This document shows positions 8,275-16,703 of a DNA stretch of 64,000 nucleotides, piece after piece; the stretch's first letter is position 1, and each line of letters opens with the position of its first letter. The DNA is taken from contig NZ_FNEJ01000004.1 of NCBI RefSeq assembly GCF_900100085.1, forward strand, positions 226,798-290,797, given 5' to 3'. Under the pieces are notes generated by a model that worked only from the letters and a program-made list of their open reading frames with translations, ran no database searches and was not told where the DNA came from. Origin of the DNA: Salipiger marinus. GTDB taxonomy: Bacteria > Pseudomonadota > Alphaproteobacteria > Rhodobacterales > Rhodobacteraceae. The position numbers and the translations under genes are program-made.

Positions 8275-10608
8275 ATGATATTGCGCAACCCCGCCCCGCG
8301 TCCCGCCATGCTCTGGCTGTCGACGGGGCTTGTGGTGCTGGGGATGACCGCAGCGCCGGTGTCAGGGCAAGAGGCTCCGACCCCGGAGACCGGCACTGCC
8401 GAGTCGCCGGAGCAGAGCCCGCAGGATCAGGCGCCCGCCGATCTGGTGCAGGAGCCCCCCGCAGAAGACGCGCCGGACCCCGCGCCTCCGGCAGCGGAAG
8501 AGACCCCGGCAGAGCCCGCCCCCACGACCCCGCCCGCAGCACAGGAAACGCAGGCCCAGCCCGCCGAGGAGCCGCCCGCCCAGCTGTCGCCGGATGCGTC
8601 CGAAGCGCAAACGCAGGCGCAGCCGCTGCCCGATAGCTTTCTGGAGCCGGTCGAGCCGCCGCAGGGCACATCGCGTGCCCGCGCCGCCGCCGACCTGCCG
8701 CGTCAGGCCTCCGAAGACTGGCCATTCTGGGGGGGTGGCGCCGATGCCACCCGCTATTCGCCGCTGGACCAGATCACCCGCGACAATGTCGGCGATCTGG
8801 AGCGGGCCTTTGTCTACCGCACCGGCGACATGCCGGAAGGCACGGCGATGGGGAAATATTCCCCGGAAACCACGCCGCTGAAGGTGGGCAATGATCTGCT
8901 GATGTGTTCGGCGATGAACGTGCTGATCTCTGTCGATGCGGCCAGCGGCGAGGAGAACTGGCGCTTTGATCCCGGCGTGCCGAACGAGGCCATCCCCTAT
9001 GGTGCGACCTGCCGCGGGGTGGCGATCTGGACCGATCCCGAAGCGGCGGAAGGTGATGCCTGCGCCACCAAGGTGGTTCAGGGCACGCTTGACGCCAAGC
9101 TGGTGGCGGTGGATGCGGCAACCGGCGATCCCTGCGTGGAATTCGGCGAAAACGGCACCGTCGATCTGTGGCAGGATCTCGGCGAACGGGTGCCCGGCTG
9201 GTATGCCGTCACCGCCCCGCCCGCCATCGTGCGCGGCATCATCGTCACCGGCGCGCAGGTCAAGGACGGTCAGGCCGAGGATGCGCCGTCTGGCGTGATC
9301 CGGGGCTATGACGCCGTGACCGGCGAGCTGGCCTGGGCCTGGGATCTGGCCGCCCCCGAGGAGATGCGCGACGGCCCGCCCGAAGGCGAGGTCTATACGC
9401 GCGGCACGCCCAACATGTGGACCACCGCCGCGACCGACGAGGATCTGGGATATGTCTATCTGCCAATGGGCAATTCCTCGGTCGATTATTACGGCTCCAA
9501 CCGGTCCGAGGCGGAAAACGACTATGCCACGGCGCTGGTGGCGCTGGATGCCACCACCGGCGAGGCGGTCTGGCATTTCCAGACGGTGCGCAATGACGTG
9601 TGGGATTACGATCTGGGCAGCCAGCCCACGCTTCTGGACTATGACGGCACCCCCGCCATCCTGCTGCCGTCGAAACAGGGCGACATCTACATCCTTGACC
9701 GCGAGACCGGCGAGCCGCTGACCCCGGTGGGCGAGCTGAGCGGATTGCCGAAAGGCGAGGTGGAGCCGGATTACATCTCCGACACGCAGCCCACCTCGGA
9801 ATGGCACACGCTGCTGCAGCCGCCCTTGGAGGAAAAGGATGCGTGGGGTTTCACCCCGCTGGACCAGCTCTGGTGCCGGATCCAGTTCCGCCGCGCCAAT
9901 TACGAAGGCTTCTATACCCCGCCCTCCAGCGAACGCCCGTGGATCCAGTATCCCGGCTATAACGGCGGATCGGACTGGGGATCGGTGGCGCTTGATCCCG
10001 AACGCGGCGTGCTGATCGCCAATTACAACGACGTGCCGAACTACAACCGCCTGATTCCGCGCGAAGAAGCGGACGAGCGCGGGCTGCAGCCCATCTATGC
10101 CGAAGACCAGAGCGAAGGCAGCGGCGACAATGCCGAAGGGGCGGGCGATCCGCAGACAGGCTCCCCCTATGCCATCGAGGTGAATGCAGGCTGGCGCAGC
10201 GAGCTGACCGACATGCCCTGCGTGGAGCCGCCCTATGGCGGGATCCGGGCCATCGACATGGCCACCGGCGAAACCCTGTGGGACACGCCCATCGGCACCG
10301 CGCGGCGCAACGGGCCGTTCGGCATCCCGTCGATGCTGCCCTTCAAGATCGGCACGCCGAACAATGGCGGGTCGGTGGTCACGGCGGGCGGTCTGATCTT
10401 CATCGCGGCGGCCACGGACAACCTGTTCCGCGCCATCGACATCGAGACCGGCGAAACCGTCTGGAGCGACGTGCTGCCCGCAGGCGGGCAGGCCAATCCC
10501 ATCGCCTATGAGGTGGATGGCAAGCAGTATGTGATGATCGCGGCCACCGGGCATCACTTCATGGAAACGCCCATCGGCGACTATCTGATCGCCTATGCGC
10601 TGCCCTAG
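8275..10608 (+). CDS. Membrane-anchored PQQ-dependent glucose/quinate-type dehydrogenase with a Pro/Glu-rich linker
   Basis: This 777-residue quinoprotein would oxidise a sugar or polyol in the periplasm. After a signal or anchor segment (residues 13-31, ending VSGQEA) there is a roughly 100-residue low-complexity stretch rich in Pro, Glu, Ala and Gln (about 32-140). The beta-propeller starts at DWPFWGGGADATRYSPLDQIT. Family hallmarks include HFQTVRNDVWDYDLGSQPTL, LPSKQGDIYILDRETGEP and the final GGQANPIAYEVDGKQYVMIAATGHH. Usual Gcd/QuiA proteins carry about five N-terminal membrane helices for ubiquinone transfer; these are absent here and the linker takes their place. No PQQ synthesis genes are in the window. 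An AAAGGAAAG ribosome binding site precedes the ATG. Substrate is unknown. Confidence 0.88.
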   Translation: MILRNPAPRPAMLWLSTGLVVLGMTAAPVSGQEAPTPETGTAESPEQSPQDQAPADLVQEPPAEDAPDPAPPAAEETPAEPAPTTPPAAQETQAQPAEEPPAQLSPDASEAQTQAQPLPDSFLEPVEPPQGTSRARAAADLPRQASEDWPFWGGGADATRYSPLDQITRDNVGDLERAFVYRTGDMPEGTAMGKYSPETTPLKVGNDLLMCSAMNVLISVDAASGEENWRFDPGVPNEAIPYGATCRGVAIWTDPEAAEGDACATKVVQGTLDAKLVAVDAATGDPCVEFGENGTVDLWQDLGERVPGWYAVTAPPAIVRGIIVTGAQVKDGQAEDAPSGVIRGYDAVTGELAWAWDLAAPEEMRDGPPEGEVYTRGTPNMWTTAATDEDLGYVYLPMGNSSVDYYGSNRSEAENDYATALVALDATTGEAVWHFQTVRNDVWDYDLGSQPTLLDYDGTPAILLPSKQGDIYILDRETGEPLTPVGELSGLPKGEVEPDYISDTQPTSEWHTLLQPPLEEKDAWGFTPLDQLWCRIQFRRANYEGFYTPPSSERPWIQYPGYNGGSDWGSVALDPERGVLIANYNDVPNYNRLIPREEADERGLQPIYAEDQSEGSGDNAEGAGDPQTGSPYAIEVNAGWRSELTDMPCVEPPYGGIRAIDMATGETLWDTPIGTARRNGPFGIPSMLPFKIGTPNNGGSVVTAGGLIFIAAATDNLFRAIDIETGETVWSDVLPAGGQANPIAYEVDGKQYVMIAATGHHFMETPIGDYLIAYALP

Positions 10609-10617
10609 GCGCCTTTC

Positions 10618-10642
10618 TCCCGGCGGCGCCCTGCCGCCGGGA
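10618..10642 (+). terminator. Terminator after the PQQ dehydrogenase
   Basis: TCCCGGCGGC and GCCGCCGGGA form a perfect 10-bp stem with a 5-base loop, 10 bp after the stop codon. The following AATTATGG is not T-rich. Confidence 0.6.
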
Positions 10643-10705
10643 AATTATGGCGCGGCGGCTGGTTGTCTTTCCAACACCTTCCCCCATCCACGACAGGAGA
10701 CACAG

Positions 10706-10942
10706 ATGTGCGAGGCGGCGCGCCCCATCGATCCCGACGCGATCCGCAGCTGGGCCGACGCCCGCGCGAAGGTACTGGACAGCCGCGCGGGCGGCCCGCT
10801 GCCCTGCGCGATCAACCTGCCGAAACCAGAGCCGGAACCGCTGGACTGGGACGCCTTCTTTGACATCTTCGCCGATCACTGGATGGCCAAGTTTTACCGA
10901 AACCAGACCGGACGCGACGACCCCGCCCTGCGCGAGGGCTGA
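10706..10942 (+). CDS. Small protein of unknown function (78 residues)
   Basis: A short reading frame with a good ribosome binding site (GACAGGAGA, 6 bp before the ATG). The protein is soluble and slightly acidic, with a motif-like end LDWDAFFDIFADHWMAKFYRNQTGRDDPALREG and one pair of Cys (MCEAA, PCAINLP). I recognise no family. It lies between the terminator of the PQQ dehydrogenase and another small gene transcribed in the same direction. Codon use is like the neighbours, which supports a real gene. Confidence 0.6.
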   Translation: MCEAARPIDPDAIRSWADARAKVLDSRAGGPLPCAINLPKPEPEPLDWDAFFDIFADHWMAKFYRNQTGRDDPALREG

Positions 10943-10986
10943 GGCCACGGCCCGTCTCGTCCCGGTCACTCCTGAAAGGACAAGAC

Positions 10987-11187
10987 ATGCTGCCGAGACT
11001 TTTCCTTGTCGCCGCCGCCTTCGCGGGGGGATGGGCGCTTAGCCGCAGGGCAGAGCGCCGCGATGCCACGCCGGATGTGCGCGATGCGGGCACCAGCCAG
11101 ATGCGCAACCCGCCGCAGACATGGGACCAGCAGGACGAACGGTCGGACGAATCCTTTCCCGCCAGCGATCCGCCGGGTACCTACTGA
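10987..11187 (+). CDS. Small membrane-anchored protein with a C-terminal DESFPASDPP motif
   Basis: A 66-residue protein with one N-terminal hydrophobic segment (LPRLFLVAAAFAGGWAL) followed by a charged tail that ends DERSDESFPASDPPGTY. The SDESFPASDPP motif recurs at the ends of many small proteobacterial proteins of unknown role, so this is very likely a real gene. GAAAGGAC lies just before the start. It is the last plus-strand gene before a strong two-way terminator and is convergent with sodC. A single-pass membrane location is inferred. Confidence 0.65.
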   Translation: MLPRLFLVAAAFAGGWALSRRAERRDATPDVRDAGTSQMRNPPQTWDQQDERSDESFPASDPPGTY

Positions 11188-11212
11188 CTCTCGGAACTGC
11201 CGGGCGCCGCAA

Positions 11213-11242
11213 AAAGGGCGGAGGCATCTGCCTCCGCCCTTT
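11213..11242. terminator. Strong bidirectional terminator
   Basis: A perfect 14-bp stem (AAAGGGCGGAGGCA with TGCCTCCGCCCTTT) around a 2-base TC loop, flanked by A-runs on the left and T-runs on the right. It lies between the convergent 66-residue protein gene and sodC and would stop both. Confidence 0.85.
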
Positions 11243-11248
11243 CTTATG

Positions 11249-11758
11249 TCACTCGCGTTCTTCGAAAACGCCGCAGCCGATCCGGTCGCCCGCATCGCCC
11301 GCAGGCTGGCTTTCGTAATCATCGACACCGCCGTGGATGACAAAGGCGCCGCCATCTTCGTCCAGCAGATCACGCTCCACCTCCAGCAGCGACAGGAAGA
11401 CCTCGGCCTCGCCGGATCCATCCGCCTTCACCGTCAGGTTGGGCATGTCGCCCGGATGCGGCCCGTCTTCGGACAGCACGCCATGGCTGTGCTCGCCCGC
11501 GATATGACCCCCGGCAGAGCTGAAATCCTCTGCCGAACAGTCGCCGGTTTCGTGCAGGTGCACGGCCAGCACGCCTTCGGGCAGATTGACAAGCGTCAGC
11601 GTCGCCAGCGCCATGCCCGAGGGCGTATCGGCCACGCGCACGGCGCCCAGATCGTTGCCCTCGCGGTCCTGCACCTGAGCCGTGGCTTCGGCGGCGTGAA
11701 CGGCGGGGGCAAGCAGCGCGAGGCTTAGCGCTGTGGCGGCGGTGGTCAGGGTTTTCAT
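11249..11758 (-). CDS. sodC: Periplasmic Cu/Zn superoxide dismutase
   Basis: This 169-residue secreted protein (signal peptide MKTLTTAATALSLALLAPAVHA) dismutates superoxide in the periplasm. Copper and zinc ligands are in the family motifs VHLHETGDC, GGHIAGEHSHG, GPHPGDMPN and the final FVIHGGVDDYES. The disulfide cysteines are in GDCSAED and IGCGVFEE. Length and motif order match bacterial SodC. It is a single gene with a terminator directly after it. Confidence 0.93.
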   Translation of the reverse strand: MKTLTTAATALSLALLAPAVHAAEATAQVQDREGNDLGAVRVADTPSGMALATLTLVNLPEGVLAVHLHETGDCSAEDFSSAGGHIAGEHSHGVLSEDGPHPGDMPNLTVKADGSGEAEVFLSLLEVERDLLDEDGGAFVIHGGVDDYESQPAGDAGDRIGCGVFEERE

Positions 11759-11848
11759 GATGTCCTCCTTGGTTGCTGCGCCATCGCGGCGCCTCCCAAG
11801 GAAAACCCGTCCGGCGGCGCGATGTTCCCATCCGCCGCCGCACCGGCG

Positions 11849-12091
11849 TCAGTCGCGGCGCCGCGCCTCGGCCAAATGCCGGATCTCGGCCAGTTCGTCG
11901 GCAAGGCTCAGCGACAGGGCGGCGCTGTCATCGGGCAGCACGCCCGGATCCTCCTGCCCGTCCTGCAGCACGGAGCGTTCGGCCAGCCACAGCGTCAGAT
12001 CATCCCGCGCCTGCGGATCCAGCGCCGCCACCAGCCGCGCCAGCAGGCGGCGATGCGCCAGCAGCCGTCCTTCGATTTCCGCCTCGGTCAT
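11849..12091 (-). CDS. Small helical protein of unknown function (80 residues)
   Basis: The frame starts MTEAEIEGRLLAHRRLLARLV and ends SLADELAEIRHLAEARRRD. It is predicted to be almost wholly helical and amphipathic and looks like a small coiled-coil protein. The start codon overlaps the stop of the upstream Pro-rich gene (ATGA), which fixes the start and suggests co-translation. No family recognised. The order 279-residue membrane protein, Pro-rich peptide, this protein suggests a small minus-strand operon. Confidence 0.55.
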   Translation of the reverse strand: MTEAEIEGRLLAHRRLLARLVAALDPQARDDLTLWLAERSVLQDGQEDPGVLPDDSAALSLSLADELAEIRHLAEARRRD

Positions 12092-12264
12092 GCGTTTCGC
12101 CCCTGCGCCTGCGGCAGCCGGTCGGGCGGCAGTTCCGGGGGCGGCGGCGGTGTTTCCTCGGGGGGCGTCGCCGGTGGCACCTCGGCGGGCGGCGTCTCTG
12201 GCGGCATCTCCGGGGGCGGGGTCGGCCCCTGCGCGCTGAGGGAAGGCAGGATCTGCGGGCGCAT
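12088..12264 (-). CDS. Short proline-rich protein (58 residues)
   Basis: The protein begins MRPQILPSLSAQGPTPPPEMPP and is dominated by a Pro/Glu repeat (PPETPPAEVPPATPPEE, then PPPPPELPP). An upstream in-frame Met at 12285 is possible, but AGAAGGAG sits 6-7 bp before the Met at 12264, so that start is preferred. The stop overlaps the start of the next gene (ATGA). Disordered by composition, with no known family. Low-complexity frames in GC-rich DNA can be spurious, but the ribosome binding site and overlap support it. Confidence 0.5.
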   Translation of the reverse strand: MRPQILPSLSAQGPTPPPEMPPETPPAEVPPATPPEETPPPPPELPPDRLPQAQGRNA

Positions 12265-12330
12265 GGCGCTCTCCTTCTGGAACATGTCCGGACAGAACCA
12301 GCGGGCCGGGCGAATGTTCCGGTGGCGGGC

Positions 12331-13170
12331 TCAGCCGCGCAGCGCCCGCCACAGGCTCAGCGCCAGATCCGACACATCGCCAAGCCGCGCCGCCAGATGT
12401 TCCCGCGCCAGCCCCTGCCCCGCGCCCTCGGTCCGGTCGAGCCGGTCCAACAGCCGCATCAGGCGGCGGCGATGGGTGCCGGTGGCGCGCTGCACCGGAT
12501 CGGCCAGCACGCCTGCGAAGGTGGTCACCAGCGAGGCGAGCATTGCCAGCGCCACCCCGGTCAGCACCACCTGCCATGGCGGCAGCGTCACCGGGAAGGC
12601 GGCGTAATACATCCGCCCCAGCCCCTGCCCCAGCGGAAAGCCCGCAATCGCCTCCGCCTCGGCGCGCAGGGTGGCGATGGGGCCCGCCAGCGACAGGATT
12701 CCCGGCGTGGCCGAATGGAAGACCGCATAGCCCGACACCAGCACCAGCAGGGTGGTGGTCATCTCCGACACGGCGCTGCGCACCCCGGCATAATCCTGCA
12801 CCGCGCGGCTCACCGCCTGTGGCGAGGCCGCCACCCCCAGCCCCCGCGCCTGCAGATCGTCCAGCAGCCCCTGCACCTCTGCGGCGACGCGGCGTGCCAC
12901 CTGCGTTTCCAGCAGCACCTGCCGCGCCAGCAGAAAATCGGCCAGCCGGTGCAGCCGCAGCGCCATGGCCAGCATCGCCAGAAGCCGGGTCATCAGGAAG
13001 ACCGGCGCCAGCACCACATTGGCGGGCGCGCGCAGCAGATCGGCGCCGAGCGCGGCGCGGTGCAGCCGCAGCGTGCCGCGCAGGCCGAAGTGACGGCGCA
13101 CGAAATCGCGCACCACGGCCTGCCGTGCGGCGACAAGACGGCTGCGGTCTTCCCCGATCTGATCACGCAC
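12331..13170 (-). CDS. Uncharacterised membrane protein (279 residues)
   Basis: A GTG start at 13170 is chosen because AGAAGGAG lies 8 bp before it; an upstream GTG at 13191 has no ribosome binding site. Hydrophobic segments are visible at VVLAPVFLMTRLLAMLAMAL, TTLLVLVSGYAVFHSATPGILSLAG and VVLTGVALAMLASLVTTFAGVL, with Arg-rich cytoplasmic stretches between. The C-terminal part (HRRRLMRLLDRLDRTEG and EHLAARLGDVSDLALSLWRAL) looks helical. I do not recognise the family with certainty. It heads a minus-strand set with the two small proteins downstream (66-bp gap). Function unknown. Confidence 0.72.
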   Translation of the reverse strand: MRDQIGEDRSRLVAARQAVVRDFVRRHFGLRGTLRLHRAALGADLLRAPANVVLAPVFLMTRLLAMLAMALRLHRLADFLLARQVLLETQVARRVAAEVQGLLDDLQARGLGVAASPQAVSRAVQDYAGVRSAVSEMTTTLLVLVSGYAVFHSATPGILSLAGPIATLRAEAEAIAGFPLGQGLGRMYYAAFPVTLPPWQVVLTGVALAMLASLVTTFAGVLADPVQRATGTHRRRLMRLLDRLDRTEGAGQGLAREHLAARLGDVSDLALSLWRALRG

Positions 13171-13251
13171 CTGCCCGGCTCCTTCTGCCACGCCGCAAAG
13201 ATAGGGCCTCTGCCGCGTCGCGGGAAGCCGTCAGGCGCGCGGGCCCCCTGT

Positions 13252-14223
13252 TCAGCGGGCGGCGCGGGTCATGCGCGCGGCGTAATCCAGCGCAGAAAGC
13301 ATGTTGCCGTGATTGGCCCGGCCCGTGCCCGCGATGTCAAAGGCGGTGCCGTGATCCACCGAACAGCGGTCGATGGGCAGGCCCAGCGACACGTTGACCG
13401 CCGTATCAAACGCCACCAGCTTGATGGGGATATGGCCCTGATCGTGATATTGCGCGATCACCAGATCGAACGCCCCCTGATAGGCGCGGTGATAGACGGT
13501 ATCGGCAGAGATCGGCCCCACCACGTCGATGCCTTCGGCCTGCGCGGCCTTCACGGCGGGCACCAGCGCCTCGTCATCCTCGGTGCCGAAAAGACCGTTT
13601 TCGCCGCAATGCGGGTTGATCCCCGCCACGGCTAGGCGCGGTGCCTCCAGCCCCATGCGCAGCAGATGGCGGTGGCCGGTGCGGATCGTCTCCAGCACGC
13701 GCTCGGGCGTGGCCCGGGCGATGGCGTCGCGCAGCGACACATGAGTGGACACATGCACGACGCTCAGCCGTTCCGAGGCGAGCAGCATCCACGACGACCG
13801 CGACCCGGTCAGATGCGCCAGCATCCCGGTATGGCCGTCATAGTGATGACCGGCGGCGTTCAGCGCTTCCTTGTTGATCGGGGCGGTGACGATGCAGGCC
13901 GCCTGCCCGTCGAGGCTTTTCTGCACGGCGCGTTCGATGAACCGGAACGAGGCCTCGCCGCAGGCCGGATCCAGCACGCCGAACCGTCCGGGCAGCCCCG
14001 CCACCGCGACATGCTCCACCCGGATGCCGTCGCCGGAGGCGTCGGGAGCCAGCAGCGGCAGGCTGACGCCGCTCACCTCTGCCGCGCGGGCAAGCGTGTC
14101 GCGGTCGCCGATCACCAGCGTCGCCGCCCGGGTGGCAGCGTCCCGCTCTGCCAGCGCCTTGACGGTGACTTCGGCGCCGACCCCGGAAGGATCCCCCATG
14201 GTGATGACGATTGGTGTGCTCAT
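13252..14223 (-). CDS. pdxA2: PdxA-family dehydrogenase, probably PdxA2 (D-threonate/D-erythronate 4-phosphate dehydrogenase)
   Basis: This 323-residue protein has all PdxA signatures: [11 protein letters not shown] at the start, [14 protein letters not shown](HYDGHT), the metal site [21 protein letters not shown], and [10 protein letters not shown] with [11 protein letters not shown] and [12 protein letters not shown]. PdxA makes an intermediate of pyridoxal phosphate, but the paralogue PdxA2 oxidises 4-phospho-D-threonate or 4-phospho-D-erythronate to DHAP. The divergent neighbour is a DUF1537 four-carbon acid sugar kinase, the known partner in D-threonate catabolism, so PdxA2 is the better reading. 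No ksgA or surA (usual neighbours of biosynthetic pdxA) is present. Confidence 0.85.
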   Translation of the reverse strand: MSTPIVITMGDPSGVGAEVTVKALAERDAATRAATLVIGDRDTLARAAEVSGVSLPLLAPDASGDGIRVEHVAVAGLPGRFGVLDPACGEASFRFIERAVQKSLDGQAACIVTAPINKEALNAAGHHYDGHTGMLAHLTGSRSSWMLLASERLSVVHVSTHVSLRDAIARATPERVLETIRTGHRHLLRMGLEAPRLAVAGINPHCGENGLFGTEDDEALVPAVKAAQAEGIDVVGPISADTVYHRAYQGAFDLVIAQYHDQGHIPIKLVAFDTAVNVSLGLPIDRCSVDHGTAFDIAGTGRANHGNMLSALDYAARMTRAAR

Positions 14224-14323
14224 GGCAGCCTCCCTGCGGCGATGTCGCGCGGACCGTAGCCTATGGCCCCTCCGGGCGCAACTTGTGCCAAGGCCTTCGG
14301 CTCTGCCCGCTAACCCCCTGTGA

Positions 14324-14345
14324 CTTTGCACTTTATGCGACAAAG
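14324..14345. promoter_or_regulatory. Dyad between divergent pdxA2 and kinase genes
   Basis: CTTTG and CAAAG arms flank 12 bases that include TTTATG, within the 166-bp divergent promoter region. Its position 45 bp before the kinase start suits an operator for a local regulator, but no regulator gene is adjacent. Confidence 0.35.
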
Positions 14346-14389
14346 CCGGACGTGCTACGGAAGGTCGCAAAGCTGGATCGGGGGGCCGG

Positions 14390-15430
14390 ATGCCGCATGT
14401 TCTTATCGTTGCCGACGATCTGACCGGCGCACTGGACAGTTCCGTCGCCTTTGCCGCGCCGGGCCGCCGCGTGGTGGTGTCGCTGCGCCCCGACGCGCTG
14501 CCCGCCGCTCTGGCCCGGAAGGCGCAGGTTCTGGTGCTGACCACCGCCAGCCGAGAGATCGCCGCAGACGCCGCCCGCGCCCGGATCGAAGCCGCGCTGA
14601 CGGGGCTTGATCTGGCCCGGATCCCGGTGGTGATGAAAAAGGTCGACAGCCGCCTGAAGGGCAATACTGCCGTGGAAACCGCCGTGCTTGCCACGGCGAT
14701 GGCGGCAGAAGCCTGCATCGCCTGCCCCGCCATTCCCGACATGGACCGCGTGGTGAGCGGCGGCGCGCTGACCGGCATGGGCGTGGCCGCACCCATCGAC
14801 GTGGCGGCGCGGTTCGACCTGAAGGTAGAGGTGCCCGACACCCTGACCGAGGCCGATCTGGACGCGGTGGTGGGCGCGGCGCAGGGGCGCCCGCTCTGGA
14901 TCGGGGCGCGGGGTCTGGCGCGGGCGCTGGCCCGGCAGCAGCCGCACCCGCCCGCCGAGGTGCCGCCGCTGGAGGCGCCGCTGCTGATCGCCAGCGGATC
15001 GCGCGATCCGGTGACGCTGGCGCAGATGGACGCGCTGCGCGAGGCGATGTCCGTGCATCTGGCCCCCGACGGCGCGGTGCCACCGCTGCCCCAAGCCCCC
15101 CGTGTGGCGCTGAGCATCAGCGACGGGGCGGGCGCACTGACTGGGGCGGAGGCGGCGCGGCGTTATGCACAGGGCCTGCTGGCGGCCTGCGCGACGCTGC
15201 GCCCCAGAAGCCTGCTGATCTGCGGCGGCGAGACCGCGCAGGCGCTGCTGGACGCGCTTGGCATCGACTGTCTGGAGGTGCTGGACGAACTGCGGCCCGG
15301 CCTGCCGCTTTGCCGGATCGTGGCACCCTGGGGGCCGGTGCTGCTGGTGACCAAATCGGGCGGCTTTGGCGGGCCCGGCCTGCTGCACGATATCGCGACC
15401 AGCGCGGCGGCTGAAGTCAGCCGGGGATAA
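14390..15430 (+). CDS. Four-carbon acid sugar kinase (DUF1537 family), short form
   Basis: This 346-residue protein has the N-terminal DUF1537 domain ([18 protein letters not shown], then [18 protein letters not shown]) and the C-terminal nucleotide-binding part ([32 protein letters not shown], and the final [15 protein letters not shown]). These kinases phosphorylate D-threonate, D-erythronate and related acids. Typical members are about 400-430 residues, so this is a compact version; the segment between the two domains seems shortened. The divergent pdxA2 would act on the product. The class II aldolase usual for the L-threonate route is not next to it, which favours the D-threonate route via DHAP. 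Substrate is inferred. Confidence 0.84.
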   Translation: MPHVLIVADDLTGALDSSVAFAAPGRRVVVSLRPDALPAALARKAQVLVLTTASREIAADAARARIEAALTGLDLARIPVVMKKVDSRLKGNTAVETAVLATAMAAEACIACPAIPDMDRVVSGGALTGMGVAAPIDVAARFDLKVEVPDTLTEADLDAVVGAAQGRPLWIGARGLARALARQQPHPPAEVPPLEAPLLIASGSRDPVTLAQMDALREAMSVHLAPDGAVPPLPQAPRVALSISDGAGALTGAEAARRYAQGLLAACATLRPRSLLICGGETAQALLDALGIDCLEVLDELRPGLPLCRIVAPWGPVLLVTKSGGFGGPGLLHDIATSAAAEVSRG

Positions 15431-15564
15431 GCGCCCGTCCCCGGCGGCACAAATCCGCGCCCGGCACGGGCAGCGGGCCTGATGGCATCTTCGCTTCCCC
15501 GCCCGGGGCCTATAGGCAGCACGGGCGGGCCGATGGGCTGCGCCGGATCATCAGGGACATACGC

Positions 15565-16599
15565 ATGAGCACCGCACTGCATTATTTCAAATGGGCCTTT
15601 CTGGTCACGCTGGCCGGGCTGGCGGGCAGCTTCTGGCTGGGCTGGTCCTATGGCGGCACGCTGGGATCGGCGCTGTCCTTCCTGCTGATCGGCACGGTGC
15701 TGGCGGTGCTGGAGATCTCGCTGAGCTTCGACAATGCCATCGTCAACGCCAACAAGCTCAAGACCATGACGCCGATCTGGCAGCAGCGCTTTCTGACATG
15801 GGGCATCCTGATCGCGGTGTTCGGCATGCGCATCGTCTTTCCGCTGGCGGTGGTGGCGGTAGCCGCACAGGTCGGGCCGCTGCAGGCGCTGCGGCTGGCC
15901 GCGACCGAACCGCAGGAATATGCCCGGCTGATGAATGAAAGCCATCTGTCCATCGCGGCCTTTGGCGGTGCCTTCCTGATGATGGTGGCGCTGTCGTTCT
16001 TTGTCGACGAGGGCAAGGAGGTGGACTGGATCGCGCGGATCGAACGCCGGATGCGGTCCATGGGCACCATCAAGGGCGTGACCTATGGTCTGGTGCTGCT
16101 GATCGTGCTGGCCTTCGGCAGCCAGCTCAGCGTGCCGGATCAGGCGACCTTCTACACCGCCGCGATCCTTGGGCTGGTGGTGTTCATGGGCGTCGATACG
16201 CTGAGCCATATTCTGGACGCGGAGCCCGAGGTGCAGAGTGCGGCGCGCGCGGGCGGCTTGGGCGCGTTCCTGTATCTGGAGGTGCTGGATGCCTCTTTCA
16301 GCTTTGACGGGGTGATCGGGGCCTTCGCGCTGACGCAGAACCTGTTCCTGATCGCCATCGGGCTGGGCATCGGGGCGATGTATGTGCGCTCCATGACCAT
16401 CATGCTGGTCGACCGCCGCACCCTGTCGGAATTCCGCTTTCTGGAACATGGCGCGTTTTATTCGATCCTTGCGCTGGCGGTCATCATGTTCGCGCAAAGC
16501 GTGGTGCATGTGCCCGAGGTGGTGACCGGGCTGCTGGGGGCCACGATCATCGTGCTGTCGCTGGTCTCTTCGATCCGCTTCAACCGCCGCGCGGCCTGA
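15565..16599 (+). CDS. DUF475 / TerC-like integral membrane protein
   Basis: This 344-residue protein has about nine membrane segments. It carries two copies of the family signature in opposite halves: SFDNAIVNANKLKTM near residue 54 and DASFSFDGVIGAFALTQN near residue 235, with acidic residues inside the membrane. TerC-type proteins are linked to tellurite resistance and to Mn or Ca export; DUF475 members have not been assigned a substrate that I know of. The gene stands alone, with a weak ribosome binding site and a strong hairpin after the stop. Confidence 0.85.
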   Translation: MSTALHYFKWAFLVTLAGLAGSFWLGWSYGGTLGSALSFLLIGTVLAVLEISLSFDNAIVNANKLKTMTPIWQQRFLTWGILIAVFGMRIVFPLAVVAVAAQVGPLQALRLAATEPQEYARLMNESHLSIAAFGGAFLMMVALSFFVDEGKEVDWIARIERRMRSMGTIKGVTYGLVLLIVLAFGSQLSVPDQATFYTAAILGLVVFMGVDTLSHILDAEPEVQSAARAGGLGAFLYLEVLDASFSFDGVIGAFALTQNLFLIAIGLGIGAMYVRSMTIMLVDRRTLSEFRFLEHGAFYSILALAVIMFAQSVVHVPEVVTGLLGATIIVLSLVSSIRFNRRAA

Positions 16600-16608
16600 C
16601 CGCGAGTT

Positions 16609-16638
16609 GCCCGGCCCGGGGGCGACCCCGGGCCGGGC
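16609..16638 (+). terminator. Terminator after the DUF475 gene
   Basis: A perfect 13-bp stem (GCCCGGCCCGGGG with CCCCGGGCCGGGC) with a GCGA tetraloop, 10 bp after the stop. It lacks a T-tract but is very stable. Confidence 0.6.
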
Positions 16639-16668
16639 ATGGCTTGACCGCCCGGTGGGCGCATGGTT

Positions 16669-16691
16669 GATACGTTATATCATAACGAATC
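16669..16691 (+). promoter_or_regulatory. Zur-type operator
   Basis: A 23-bp near-perfect dyad: GATACGTTAT and ATAACGAATC arms around ATC, with one mismatched pair per arm. GTTAT/ATAAC half-sites in this spacing resemble the zinc-uptake-regulator boxes of alphaproteobacteria. It ends 12 bp before the start codon of the AztD-like zinc chaperone gene, so repression by Zur in zinc-replete cells is a direct prediction. Confidence 0.75.
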
Positions 16692-16703
16692 ACGGAGACC
16701 TCC

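Noticed and set aside
8018..8278. An 86-codon frame just before the PQQ dehydrogenase
   Set aside because: Pro/Arg-rich translation, no ribosome binding site, no family, and it runs into the start of the next gene; treated as noncoding.
8362..10557. A 730-codon open frame antisense to the PQQ dehydrogenase
   Set aside because: Gly/Arg/His-rich shadow translation with no signature; the sense strand carries the clear enzyme.
13189..13191. GTG at 13191 as the start of the 279-residue membrane protein
   Set aside because: No ribosome binding site there, whereas AGAAGGAG is well placed for the GTG at 13170.
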